A stretch of 38,921 nt of DNA, from NCBI GenBank assembly GCA_015207585.1, contig JADEWQ010000028.1:16946-55866 (forward strand), given 5' to 3'. Origin of the DNA: Pleurocapsales cyanobacterium LEGE 06147. GTDB lineage: Bacteria; Cyanobacteriota; Cyanobacteriia; Cyanobacteriales; Xenococcaceae. The notes under the pieces are model-generated. The model was not told where the DNA came from, made no database searches, and was given only the letters and a program-made list of their open reading frames with translations. Position 1 is the first letter of the stretch, and every line of letters starts with the position of its first letter. Positions 7,389-16,060 of the stretch are shown in pieces. The translations under genes and the position numbers were made by a program.

Positions 7389-8324
7389 ATGAGACGACCA
7401 ATTATTATAGGTATTGTAGGTGACAGTGCTGCCGGTAAAACTACTCTTACGCAGGGAATAGCTCAAGTATTAGGGGAAGATGACGTTACAATAATTTGTA
7501 CTGACGATTACCATCGCTACGATCGCGTGCAAAGAGCCGAACTAGGTATATCTGCCCTTCATCCAGATTGTAACTACTTGGATATTATCGAACAGCATTT
7601 AAGCTTGTTGCGAGACGGACAAGCAATTCTTAAACCTATTTATAACCACAGTACGGGGAAATTCGATCCGCCAGAATACATTAAACCCAACAAGTACGTT
7701 ATTGTTGAAGGATTACTAGGCTATTCTACCCGTCAGATGCAGGGTAACTACGATGTCAAAGTTTATCTTGCTCCTCCCGAATCTCTCCGCCAAACTTGGA
7801 AAGTTAGACGAGATACCCGCAAGCGAGGCTATACGGAAGAACAAGTATTAGAGCAGTTACGTCGGCGAGAATCTGATTCAGAAGCTTTTATTCGCCCTCA
7901 ACGACAGTGGGCTGATGTAATTGTAACTTTCTATCCTCCTAATGAAGAGTCGGAGCAAAATAATTTACTGCTCAACGTGCGCTTGATTCTTCGTCCTACC
8001 ATACCCCATCCTCATTTCAGTGCTATTCTCAGTGCCGATGGCAATCACTTGGGTTCGGCTATTCGCCTCGAACTCGATCGCGATATGGGTAAACCTGTGG
8101 ATGTACTAGAGATTGACGGTCATGCTACTGTCGAGCAAGTTCGTGAATTGGAAAAAATGCTTTGTAATGAGGTTCCGTATTTAGGGCAATTTTGTAGCTT
8201 AGAAGGAAATCAAGATATTGGTAAGGTAATCGGAACCACTGGAGAAACTCTCCAAAGTTATCCCTTAGCTCTCACCCAATTACTGATCACTTATTACATG
8301 CTCAAAGCTTCTCATTTAGAGTGA
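7389..8324 (+). CDS. phosphoribulokinase/uridine-kinase-like P-loop kinase
   Basis: About 311 aa. ATG 7389 is preferred over the adjacent ATG 7386 because AAGGAGG at 7378-7384 is 4 nt upstream of it and only 1 nt from the first. The Walker A motif is GDSAAGKTTL, followed by CTDDYHRYDR and ALHPDCNYLDIIEQHL, which match the PRK family. It continues with KPIYNHSTGKFDPPEYI and VIVEGLLGY. Canonical cyanobacterial Prk has GDSGCGKS with a redox cysteine in the P-loop; here that residue is Ala. It is therefore probably the second, PRK-like paralogue of cyanobacteria rather than the main Calvin-cycle enzyme, and its substrate is uncertain. A perfect 28-bp palindrome follows the stop. Confidence 0.85.
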   Translation: MRRPIIIGIVGDSAAGKTTLTQGIAQVLGEDDVTIICTDDYHRYDRVQRAELGISALHPDCNYLDIIEQHLSLLRDGQAILKPIYNHSTGKFDPPEYIKPNKYVIVEGLLGYSTRQMQGNYDVKVYLAPPESLRQTWKVRRDTRKRGYTEEQVLEQLRRRESDSEAFIRPQRQWADVIVTFYPPNEESEQNNLLLNVRLILRPTIPHPHFSAILSADGNHLGSAIRLELDRDMGKPVDVLEIDGHATVEQVRELEKMLCNEVPYLGQFCSLEGNQDIGKVIGTTGETLQSYPLALTQLLITYYMLKASHLE

Positions 8325-8352
8325 TTGGCTTTTTCAGTTACCAATTCCCATA

Positions 8353-8380
8353 GTAGGGACGTAGCATGCTACGTCCCTAC
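8353..8380. terminator. 28-bp perfect palindrome between convergent genes
   Basis: GTAGGGACGTAGCA at 8353-8366 is the exact inverse of 8367-8380. It sits between the end of the PRK-like gene and the convergent small gene, where a bidirectional terminator would be expected. It has no U-run and could also be a cruciform or a repeat-type palindrome. Confidence 0.5.
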
Positions 8381-8433
8381 AAAGTTCAAAATATCCTGTT
8401 TTCCTTTTCCTGTTCCCTGTTTACTAATGCTCA

Positions 8434-8724
8434 CTACTCACTGCCATCTATTCTCGTCCAACCCATAATCTTCTTGCCAATCCGAAAAATAACAGAATTG
8501 GCAAGACCTAATTGCTCAACAGCTATGGCGAGCAAATAAGTTTGTTTTTGGACAACCGGACAAAGATGAGGACAGCTAATAAAATCAAGGCATAACACTG
8601 TGGAACGTCCCCAAGGTTCGCGAAAAACTTTAATCTTCTCGGGAAGACAAGTTACTAGAGAGCGGAATCTTTGCAGCGCAACTTTCTCAAAGTTGGCACT
8701 AGTGCAATTAAGGGGTGATTCCAT
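8434..8724 (-). CDS. conserved cyanobacterial hypothetical protein
   Basis: 96 aa from ATG 8724, chosen because AAAGGAGC lies 8-9 nt upstream; a TTG eight codons earlier is the alternative. Visible features are RFRSLV, CLPEKIKVFREPWGRSTVLC and a cysteine-rich CLDFISCPHLCPVVQKQTY, then LANSVIFRIGKKIMGW. The pattern resembles small cyanobacterial proteins I cannot name further. There is no signal peptide or membrane segment. Three cysteines in a row of motifs (C-x5-C-x3-C) might bind metal, but that is a guess. The gene converges on the PRK-like gene. Confidence 0.65.
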   Translation of the reverse strand: MESPLNCTSANFEKVALQRFRSLVTCLPEKIKVFREPWGRSTVLCLDFISCPHLCPVVQKQTYLLAIAVEQLGLANSVIFRIGKKIMGWTRIDGSE

Positions 8725-8748
8725 GATCTCTGCTCCTTTAGCAATCAA

Positions 8749-9703
8749 AAAACCTGCATATCTTCGGTGCTTTTTTAGATTAACACTTACTCTTGGCTTG
8801 TTATTGACTTTGCGATTAATTTAAGAAAAGTTTCCAATTTTTACCTATGAAGTTCTTTTCTGATAACTTTTTGAGCAATTTAAATTCAACCATGGTGTAA
8901 CTATCGCTCCCAATCGGTTCGATTGGAGGAACAAAATGTCTGGCAATTAGTCTAAGAAGATGGTGTTTGTTTTACTTTAGGAGGAACGCTGTTGTTTTGT
9001 TTGCCGCTGAGGAAAAGACTAGATAAGGCTTCAAAGTTCGGCGGTTACTAGAGGTATTCGAGGCGATCGCTATCAAGGTAATTGGCAAGCAGCGGAAGAT
9101 TAACTAAAATCGATTTCAGTTTTGCTCGAGCAGATAGGAGGCAATAGTTAATAGATAAAGCTAATTATATTCACTGCTTACATTCGGTTGTCTAAATTAT
9201 CCAAAATTTAAGACAATTATTGGCTATTTCTCAATGTTTCTGGAGAAAATCCAGACTTTAATTAATGTACTTTAAATATCAACTTCGATCTCTAATAAAT
9301 TAACAGTAAAGTGTCAACTCTGCCGCTTCATAAGCTTACTAAAACATCACCGTCGGAATAAAGCTGCCATTTTAAATAGACAAAATGCTTATACAATAAG
9401 CGTTTTTACTTTTTATTTTTTAGTCCGGGCGATTGGCCAATCGCCTTTTTACTTTGGTACAGGTAGTTTAATAGATTTAAAAATTTTCGATATATTTACC
9501 AAAATTTTACACAGTTTTATTACTTTTGAATAGTAGAAAAAAATAGACGTTACTCGTTCAAACTTGTACTTCACTCGGTCTATTTTTGTCTTGATTAAAA
9601 ATCTAGTGCCTCCAAAAGCTAGGATTTATATTGCTTTTTCTTGAACAGATTGACAACTACTAGTTAATTCTCATTTGTAAAGGAAAGGAGAAAAAGGTCG
9701 GGA
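8749..9703. other. long intergenic region with possible gene remnant
   Basis: No intact gene is visible over about 950 bp. Around 8903-9055 the plus strand reads as a broken protein-like stretch (LEEQNVWQLV, stop, EDGVCFTLGGTLLF) with stops, which I cannot assign to a family. The stretch then becomes AT-rich with two hairpins (9386-9410 and 9428-9450) and a roughly 250-nt AT-rich leader before the glycan cluster. A promoter for that cluster probably lies within 9450-9690, but no convincing -35/-10 pair could be fixed by eye. Confidence 0.5.
9386..9450 (+). terminator. two tandem terminator-like hairpins
   Basis: The first has GCTTA and TAAGC arms around 9387-9401, followed by TTTTTACTTTTTATTTTTT. 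The second is a perfect 18-bp palindrome, GGCGATTGGCCAATCGCC (9428-9445), followed by five T. A similar GACGATTGGTTAATCGCCC lies at 1694-1712, so the second may belong to a repeat family. Either could insulate the cluster starting at 9704. Confidence 0.5.
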
Positions 9704-10882
9704 ATGCTCATAAATTTACCTCAAAGAACAGTAACTTCAACTAAAAGGGGCGGTGTTGAGGTTTCTATTGTCATGCCTTGCTTGAACGAGGCGGAAACGA
9801 TAGGAACCTGTATCGCCAAAGCACAGTGGTATATAAGAGAGCACAATCTCGCCGGAGAAATCATTATTGCCGATAATGGCAGTACAGATGGTTCTCAAGA
9901 GATTGCCACACAAATGGGAGCTCGTGTCGTTCCAGTTCAAGAAAAAGGATATGGCAGTGCCCTGATTGGTGGAATTCGTGCTGCACGCGGTCAGTACATT
10001 ATCATGGGGGATGCTGACGATAGTTACGATTTCACCAACTTGACTCCATTCATTGAGAAGCTACGAGCGGGCTACGATTTAGTCATGGGCAATCGCTTCA
10101 AAGGTGGAATCGAACCTGGAGCTATGCCGCTTCATCACAGATATTTGGGCAATCCCGTACTGACGGGAATTGGCAAGCTTCTCTTTTCCAGTCCTTGCGG
10201 TGATTTTCACTGCGGATTGCGTGGTTTTAGAAAAGATGCGATCGCTCAACTCGATTTGCGTACTACGGGGATGGAATTTGCCAGCGAAATGGTAGTTAAA
10301 GCCACCCTCCACAGAATGCGCATTACGGAAGTGCCCACAACTTTATCTCCCGATGGTCGCAGTCGTCCTCCTCACTTGCGTAGTTGGCGCGATGGTTGGC
10401 GACATTTGCGCTTCCTTTTCTTGTATAGTCCCCGCTGGCTGTTCTTTTACCCGGGAATACTTTTAATCTTAATTGGTTTAGTCGCTACTTTCTGGCTTTT
10501 GCCCAGCCCTAAAGTCCATACTTTACTCTATGCCTCCACAGCGATCGTCATCGGCTTTCAGATAGTTACCTTTGCTCTGTTTACAAAAGTTTTCGCCATT
10601 AGCGAAGGACTGCTTCCCGAAGACCGGCGATTGCGGCGAGTTTTTAAGTATTTCAACTTAGAAACGGGATTGATTGCTGGCAGCATCCTCTTGTTATTGG
10701 GTATTGTTACTTCTATCTATGCCTTTGAAATATGGGAGCAAAGTTTATTCGGTCCCCTCGATCCCGCTCAAATGATGCGCATAGTTATTCCCTCGGTTAC
10801 TTGTCTCGGTCTTGGCTTTCAAGTTATTTTTTCTAGCTTCTTTTTGAGCGTATTGGGTTTAAAAAGACAAACATCAAGCTAA
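9704..10882 (+). CDS. GT2 glycosyltransferase, DPM1-like with C-terminal membrane helices
   Basis: 392 aa. The N-terminal GT-A domain has VSIVMPCLNEAETIG (about 20-34), ADNGSTDGS (56-64), KGYGSALIGGIRAARG (81-96) and the metal-binding MGDADDSYDF (101-110). CGDFHCGLRGF and GMEFASEMVVKA follow, as in dolichyl/undecaprenyl-phosphate hexose synthases. After about residue 235 there are four hydrophobic segments. Such enzymes move a sugar from a nucleotide donor to polyprenyl phosphate, giving the donor used by GT-C enzymes outside the membrane. Several GT-C-like genes lie downstream. Start ATG 9704 is preceded by AAAGGAAAGGAG somewhat further upstream than usual. It heads a same-strand cluster. 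Confidence 0.88.
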   Translation: MLINLPQRTVTSTKRGGVEVSIVMPCLNEAETIGTCIAKAQWYIREHNLAGEIIIADNGSTDGSQEIATQMGARVVPVQEKGYGSALIGGIRAARGQYIIMGDADDSYDFTNLTPFIEKLRAGYDLVMGNRFKGGIEPGAMPLHHRYLGNPVLTGIGKLLFSSPCGDFHCGLRGFRKDAIAQLDLRTTGMEFASEMVVKATLHRMRITEVPTTLSPDGRSRPPHLRSWRDGWRHLRFLFLYSPRWLFFYPGILLILIGLVATFWLLPSPKVHTLLYASTAIVIGFQIVTFALFTKVFAISEGLLPEDRRLRRVFKYFNLETGLIAGSILLLLGIVTSIYAFEIWEQSLFGPLDPAQMMRIVIPSVTCLGLGFQVIFSSFFLSVLGLKRQTSS

Positions 10883-10947
10883 ATAAATAATTTGAGCAAA
10901 GGTAGTAACCTGGTTAAAAACGTTAAATTTTTTTGACAGGAGTGGCA

Positions 10948-11574
10948 ATGGCTATAGGACCTCTTGTGCGTGGTATGCTCGGTCCCCTAGAAAGACCGAT
11001 TTCGGAACTATATCGAAGTATATTTGTTGACCTTACCGCTCTAGTAAATCAGGTTAAGCAGTGGGTTGATGCCTCAAAGATCTTGGAAGTTGGCTGTGGA
11101 GAGGGGGCAGTTACCGAGCGTCTGGTAAAGACTTATCCTCATGCTGAAATAACAGGAATTGACATTACCCCTAAAGTGGGACGGATGTTTCAAGAAGATC
11201 TCACTAGAGTTAATTTTAAGCAGCAAACAATTAAGGATTTCATAGCTGAGAATTCCTCTCAGTTTGACTTATTGCTAATCAGTGATGTAATGCATCACGT
11301 CCCCCCCCAAATGCATGAGGATCTATTAACAGATGCTAAAGATGCTTTAAAACCAGGAGGCTGGCTTGTTCTTAAAGATTGGGAAAGAAGTAAAACACCC
11401 ATTCATCTACTTTGCTATTTGTTAGATAGATATATTACCGGAGACCGCGTTCGCTATAAAAGTGCCGATGAGTTTCGCGATCTAATTAGAGATGTATTTG
11501 GCAAAAACTGTATCAAAGCTGAAAAACGAATTCGTCCCTGGTCAAATAATATTGCCTTTCTCATCCAGGTTTAA
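10948..11574 (+). CDS. class I SAM-dependent methyltransferase
   Basis: 208 aa from ATG 10948, preferred because GACAGGAG sits about 5 nt upstream; a TTG at 10933 gives 213 aa. Motif I is LEVGCGEGAVTERL (46-59), then TGIDITPK with the acidic residue that binds the SAM ribose, ISDVMHHVPP and LKPGGWLVLKDW. The enzyme probably methylates a sugar or lipid intermediate of the surrounding glycan cluster; the substrate is not readable from sequence. A run of eight C occurs inside the gene at 11301-11308 (codons V-P-P-Q), in frame here. It lies 65 bp after the GT2 gene and 26 bp before the next one. Confidence 0.88.
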   Translation: MAIGPLVRGMLGPLERPISELYRSIFVDLTALVNQVKQWVDASKILEVGCGEGAVTERLVKTYPHAEITGIDITPKVGRMFQEDLTRVNFKQQTIKDFIAENSSQFDLLLISDVMHHVPPQMHEDLLTDAKDALKPGGWLVLKDWERSKTPIHLLCYLLDRYITGDRVRYKSADEFRDLIRDVFGKNCIKAEKRIRPWSNNIAFLIQV

Positions 11575-11600
11575 AGGCAGTCGTCAAACAAAGTCATCTA

Positions 11601-12563
11601 ATGAAACAACCTTGGTTATCTGTCATCATGCCAACTTATAATGGCAAAGATTATTTAGCATCGGCTTTAGATTCGATTGTTACTCAAGGTGACCCAGAAA
11701 TTGAATGTATTGTTATTGATGATGGCTCTGTAGATGCAACGCTTTCAATTATAGATACTTATAGTGATATACTCCCTCTCAAGCTCGTCCAAAGAGAGCG
11801 ACAGGGTAACTGGGTAGCTAATACTAATTATGCTCTTTCGGTTGCTCGTGCCGACCATGTTTGTTTCCTTCATCAAGACGATCTTTGGCTGCAAGGTCGT
11901 TTAAGAGTTATGAAAAGTTTGGTCGAGCAAGATCCTCAAGCTAGTTTATACCTCCACCCTTCCCTATTTATTGATGAGAGGGGAAATCGTTTGGGTTTGT
12001 GGCGATGTCCTTTACCTACCTTCCCTGTGTCAATTGAGGCTAAAAAAATGGTGGAGAAATTACTAGTGCAGAATTTTATTTCCATACCCGCACCTCTTTT
12101 TAAGCGAGAAGTAGCTCTCAAACTAGGCGGACTCAACGAAAAGCTATGGTATACTGCCGATTGGGATTTTTGGTTAAAAATTGCTGCTTGTGGTCACACA
12201 GTTTATTATCCTCAGCCATTAGCTGCTTTTCGGGTTCATGGTAGTTCCCAGACAATTCGTCGCAGTTCTAGTTTGGAAGAATTTGAGCAGCAAATGCAAG
12301 GGGTTGTAGATACCCATTGGAACTACTGGAAGACTACTACTAATTTCCAGCCCAGAATTAGACAAATAGCTCTTTTTTCTACGAAAGTAAATACAGCTTT
12401 AGCAGCTTTAGTTCATGGGAAAAAAACTAATTTATGGAAACTGTTGTTGAATTTTTTAACTCTAGGACCTCTAGGTTGGTATCTCTATCAGAGAGATTCT
12501 CGAATCTGGGAAAGGGTATCGGCTAGAGTGAAAGCTCGATTACAAGCACAAACTATAGATTAA
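11601..12563 (+). CDS. family 2 glycosyltransferase
   Basis: 320 aa. The GT-A fold is clear: LSVIMPTYNGKDYLASALDS (6-25), CIVIDDGSVDATL (36-48), ERQGNWVANTNYAL and the DXD-like HQDDLWLQGR (91-100). AP-FKREVALKLGGLNEKLWYTADWDFWLKIA is the acceptor/catalytic region typical of bacterial GT2 enzymes. No membrane domain is evident, although there is a hydrophobic stretch near 275-295. It probably extends a glycan or glycolipid on the cytosolic face. It is 26 bp after the methyltransferase and 18 bp before the sulfotransferase, consistent with one transcript. Confidence 0.9.
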   Translation: MKQPWLSVIMPTYNGKDYLASALDSIVTQGDPEIECIVIDDGSVDATLSIIDTYSDILPLKLVQRERQGNWVANTNYALSVARADHVCFLHQDDLWLQGRLRVMKSLVEQDPQASLYLHPSLFIDERGNRLGLWRCPLPTFPVSIEAKKMVEKLLVQNFISIPAPLFKREVALKLGGLNEKLWYTADWDFWLKIAACGHTVYYPQPLAAFRVHGSSQTIRRSSSLEEFEQQMQGVVDTHWNYWKTTTNFQPRIRQIALFSTKVNTALAALVHGKKTNLWKLLLNFLTLGPLGWYLYQRDSRIWERVSARVKARLQAQTID

Positions 12564-12581
12564 AAGGAGATTATAAGTTAA

Positions 12582-13514
12582 ATGAAAATGCCAAATTTAT
12601 TTATTGTCGGACAACCCAAGTCAGGATCGACGGCATTGCACCAATTTTTGGGGCAACATCCAGAAATCTATATGTCTAACATTAAGGCTCCTCATTTTTT
12701 TTGTAAAGATTTTCACAGAGAAAGCGATGAATATCACCGCATGAAGTTGTATTTTGATTACAGAGATAAAGAGTCTTATTTGCAACTTTTTGCTAAAGCT
12801 AACTCGGAAAAAATCTTGGGAGAGTCTTCCGATCACTATCTATATTCAGAAGTAGCGGCTGAGGAAATATTTCAATTTAATCCAGAAGCGAAAATAATTA
12901 TTATGTTGCGGGAACCAGTTAGTTTTCTTGGTTCTCTACACAATCATTTTGTTAAAGTAACTAACGAAGTTGAGGAAGATTTTACTAAAGCTTTAGCGTT
13001 AGAAGAATATAGAATCAAGGGAGAATGTATCAGTCCGCGTATTATGTGTCCTTCTTGGGCATACTATTCCCAAAGGATAACTTATTACGAGCAAGTAAAG
13101 CGTTATTATAAAGTATTTGACCCCGACCAGATTAAAATTATTATCTATGAGGAATATCGAAAAAATAATGCGAGGATTTATCGAGAAATTCTTGAATTTT
13201 TAGGAGTAGATCCCGAGTTTACTCCTCAATACGATCGCATGAATGTTAGTAAAGAAGTTCGCTTTAAGCAATTAAATCATTTAGTTAACAATCAAATCAT
13301 TAAAAATACGACCAAAACTCTATTTTCTCAAGAATTTAATGATTGGGTGCGAGAAGAGATTGTGGCAAGATTTCTATGGAAAGAGGTGACTAAACCCCCC
13401 GCACCAATCGAAATTAAACAAGAGCTAATGCAAAAGTTTAAACCAGAAGTTTTGAAAATATCCGATTTAATTGGAGTAAATCTGGAAAAGCAATGGGGAT
13501 ACGATCGCATTTAA
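12582..13514 (+). CDS. sulfotransferase family protein
   Basis: 310 aa. PNLFIVGQPKSGSTALHQFL (4-23) is the 5'-phosphosulfate-binding loop of PAPS-dependent sulfotransferases, and KIIIMLREPVSFLGSLHNHF (about 104-122) with Arg110 and Ser118 is the 3'-phosphate site. The C-terminal KIIIYEEYRKN region is also usual in the family. Bacterial members sulfate polysaccharides, glycolipids or lipids. AAAAGGAG about 11 nt before ATG 12582 is the binding site. Placed between glycosyltransferases and a flippase-like protein, it implies that the product of this cluster is sulfated. Confidence 0.9.
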   Translation: MKMPNLFIVGQPKSGSTALHQFLGQHPEIYMSNIKAPHFFCKDFHRESDEYHRMKLYFDYRDKESYLQLFAKANSEKILGESSDHYLYSEVAAEEIFQFNPEAKIIIMLREPVSFLGSLHNHFVKVTNEVEEDFTKALALEEYRIKGECISPRIMCPSWAYYSQRITYYEQVKRYYKVFDPDQIKIIIYEEYRKNNARIYREILEFLGVDPEFTPQYDRMNVSKEVRFKQLNHLVNNQIIKNTTKTLFSQEFNDWVREEIVARFLWKEVTKPPAPIEIKQELMQKFKPEVLKISDLIGVNLEKQWGYDRI

Positions 13515-13560
13515 ATATAATTGCAGAAAATTGATATTCAATTATTAGTTAACTTTTAGA

Positions 13561-14583
13561 ATGCTATCCCTTAAAAAACTACTTTATCCATTATTTTCTC
13601 TAACGCTGGGAATTTTTTTGATCTGGCTAATAATTCGTCTGACTCCCGTTACTTTAGAGGAAATTGCCTCAACTGTACAAAACTTAAATCCAATCGGTAT
13701 TAGTCTGGTTGTTATTACTACGTTTACTCATTTATGGTTAACAGCCTATAAATGGAAATTAATTACGCAAAAATTAACTTCAAACAATCAAACACCTCGG
13801 AAATTTTATCTGTTTTATGTTGTTTTTGCTAATTTAATCGCTCAGTTTGTACCACAGCAAATTGGATTAACTTTTGTGCAAAGTTTGGCTCTTAAAGTAC
13901 ATAAGGTAAGTACTCTTTCTCAAGGTTTTTTCTCAGTTATATATGACCAGTTTCTAAATATTCTTATTCCCGTACTGCTATTACCTCCTTCTGTTTTTTT
14001 GATTTTAGGCAAAATTTCTTTACCCATAGCGATTTTTGTCTCTTTAGGCATTCTTTTAATTACCCACTGCATTATTTTGCAATGGCATAAACCCCTCGTA
14101 ATTTTTCTATTTAGAGCTTACTTTAAAATTAAAAAGATAGCTTCGCGAAATAAACAAGATACTCAATTAAACTTAGAAGACATTCCTATTTTGAGCACGA
14201 GATTTACGATTCGTCTTTTTTGGCTGTCTGTCTTCAGACATGGTAATTGGATTTTGCGTAGTTTTTGTGTGGTAATAGCTGGAGGCTTTACGATTAATTT
14301 TTGGTCGATCGCTTTTACGACTAATTTAGTACAGACAGCAATGATCGTAAGTATTACCCCTGCGAATCTAGGCTTTATGGAATGGAGTTGGATTGGGGGA
14401 TTAGAATTACTAGGTGTTCCGGCGAGCGTAGCAGGTAATTTTGCCTTTATACAGCGTATTTTGGGAATAGTTGCACTAATTGCGATCGCTATGGGGTGTG
14501 GCTTAAGTTTAGCAGCAGACCGTTTCTCTTTAGTTAAAAAAACGCTGAAAACAAATGAGATTAGCAAAGAAACTTGGCGTTGA
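13561..14583 (+). CDS. flippase-like membrane protein (LPG-synthase TM family)
   Basis: 340 aa with about eight hydrophobic helices. The order of motifs, IRLTPVTLEEIASTVQNLNP near the N-terminus, a FVPQQIGLTFVQSLALK region, and SITPANLGFMEWSW near residue 260, fits the lysylphosphatidylglycerol-synthase transmembrane / AglD-type family. Members often sit in glycan or lipid clusters and are proposed to flip or handle polyprenyl-linked sugars, though few are characterised. Its last 29 bp overlap the next gene, so translation is probably coupled. The synthase catalytic domain found in MprF is absent. Confidence 0.75.
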   Translation: MLSLKKLLYPLFSLTLGIFLIWLIIRLTPVTLEEIASTVQNLNPIGISLVVITTFTHLWLTAYKWKLITQKLTSNNQTPRKFYLFYVVFANLIAQFVPQQIGLTFVQSLALKVHKVSTLSQGFFSVIYDQFLNILIPVLLLPPSVFLILGKISLPIAIFVSLGILLITHCIILQWHKPLVIFLFRAYFKIKKIASRNKQDTQLNLEDIPILSTRFTIRLFWLSVFRHGNWILRSFCVVIAGGFTINFWSIAFTTNLVQTAMIVSITPANLGFMEWSWIGGLELLGVPASVAGNFAFIQRILGIVALIAIAMGCGLSLAADRFSLVKKTLKTNEISKETWR

Positions 14584-16060
14584 AACTTTTCTACAGCTAG
14601 CAGTACTAATTTTAGTAATCTCAATATTTCTAAAAGGCATTATTGATGTAGATACTGGGTGGGATACATGGGTTTATCATCTTCCTTTTGCTGCCAGAAT
14701 TTGGAGAATCGTTCCCCCCGAACTCTATTTATTTGAAGACCATGAAGAATTTCGTTTTGCTGGTTTTCCCCTGTTAGCGCAATTTCTTCAGGGATTTTTC
14801 TGGTTTATTACGGGACGCTTGCAAGCTGCTAACTTAGTCGGTTTTTTTAGCTTGGCTTTGTATTTATTTTTTCTCAAATTATATTTTAAGGTTCCTCTTT
14901 ATTTAAGTGCGATCGCTCTTTTGGCTATTCCTTTGGTTCAAATTCATGCCACTTCTTGTTATGTAGATTTACCAGCAAATATAGGTATGTCAATCCTGGT
15001 GCTGATGACCTATTTTCTCTATAAGCAAAAAGATTTTCCGACTAAATGGGATCTGCTAGTTATTGTTCTGGCTGCTGCTGGTGCATCCAATATTAAGCCG
15101 CAGTTACAACCATTAGTCTTTTTAATTCTCTGTTTTCTCGGATTAAGAATAGCTTGGCTGGGATGGAGACAAGCCGATGCACCAAAACAATGGTTACTAA
15201 AAGCCATACCGATTACTTTGGTTGCCTCCCTGATAATTTTTGCTACACCGATTAAGAATGTAGTTATTTATGGCAATCCTTTTTATCCGGTAAGAATTGA
15301 AATAGTAGGTAAGGTTTTAAATCACAAATTGGGTTTATATAGCGACTCTCCTGACTACCTCAAAAATGTTTCTCCGTCTCAGAGATGGCTTTATTCGATT
15401 GTTGAAATTAATAGTCCCGAGTGGTCAGTAGATCAGTATAGTCTGGATGAATCTCAAAATCGTATGGGGGGTTTTTTTGGGGTTTATGTTGTTTTCAACC
15501 TAATTCTTTTTGGATATATAGCTTTCAGGGATTGGCTGCGAAGCAGGGGTATGAAAGAGATTAACTATTTTCGAGAAACTATTGTTGCCGTTATTGTCGT
15601 GGCAATTATGACGACGGTGGCTGCTAATTTTCCCCAATCTCACGAACTTCGGTACTATATGTACTGGATGATCTCTTTAGTGTCTTTAAATTTAGCTTTA
15701 ATTACTCGTCGCGTCCGTGAAACCCCTCGCCTTTGGCGAGATCGCTCATTCCCAAACTCTAAGTTATTCAACTCTTACACTGTAGGAGTTGTCTATCTTT
15801 TTTTCTTAGCAGTGGTAATCGCTAAAACGGAGTTTTTTTATATAAAACCCAATTTCTATACTCTCGAACAACACATCCAGAATTATACTGATTCGAATGT
15901 TATAGCGGCAATTAAACCAGGAGATGAAGTATGTCTGGTAGGCAAGCAACCTCATACCTTTTTATATGCTTCTAAGTTTCATCCTTATCTGAACTATACA
16001 TATTCAATTAAATCGGCTGGCGAACCAAATCTATGTGCTGGACGGGAAAAAATACTTTAA
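14555..16060 (+). CDS. polytopic membrane protein, GT-C-like, paralogue 1
   Basis: 501 aa, with about ten hydrophobic segments. After the first helix comes KGIIDVDTGWDTWVYHLPFA, an acidic first loop like the catalytic Asp loop of GT-C glycosyltransferases of the ArnT/PMT type. Then LLAQFLQGFFWFITGRLQAA, HATSCYVDLPANIG and ATPIKNVVIYGNPFYPV, shared with the two following genes. The family is not one I can name; GT-C is inferred from topology and the first loop. The start overlaps the upstream gene by 29 bp, and the stop abuts the next ATG exactly. Near 15733-15755 a short palindromic repeat (CCTCGCCTTTGGCGAG) is read in frame in a variable loop. Confidence 0.75.
   Translation: MRLAKKLGVETFLQLAVLILVISIFLKGIIDVDTGWDTWVYHLPFAARIWRIVPPELYLFEDHEEFRFAGFPLLAQFLQGFFWFITGRLQAANLVGFFSLALYLFFLKLYFKVPLYLSAIALLAIPLVQIHATSCYVDLPANIGMSILVLMTYFLYKQKDFPTKWDLLVIVLAAAGASNIKPQLQPLVFLILCFLGLRIAWLGWRQADAPKQWLLKAIPITLVASLIIFATPIKNVVIYGNPFYPVRIEIVGKVLNHKLGLYSDSPDYLKNVSPSQRWLYSIVEINSPEWSVDQYSLDESQNRMGGFFGVYVVFNLILFGYIAFRDWLRSRGMKEINYFRETIVAVIVVAIMTTVAANFPQSHELRYYMYWMISLVSLNLALITRRVRETPRLWRDRSFPNSKLFNSYTVGVVYLFFLAVVIAKTEFFYIKPNFYTLEQHIQNYTDSNVIAAIKPGDEVCLVGKQPHTFLYASKFHPYLNYTYSIKSAGEPNLCAGREKIL

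Noticed and set aside
7386-8324. Calling this gene canonical prk
   Set aside because: The P-loop lacks the redox cysteine of photosynthetic phosphoribulokinase, so the symbol was withheld.
14163-14624. 153-aa minus-strand ORF
   Set aside because: It is antisense to the flippase-like and first GT-C-like genes, which have clear membrane-protein features in the plus frame.
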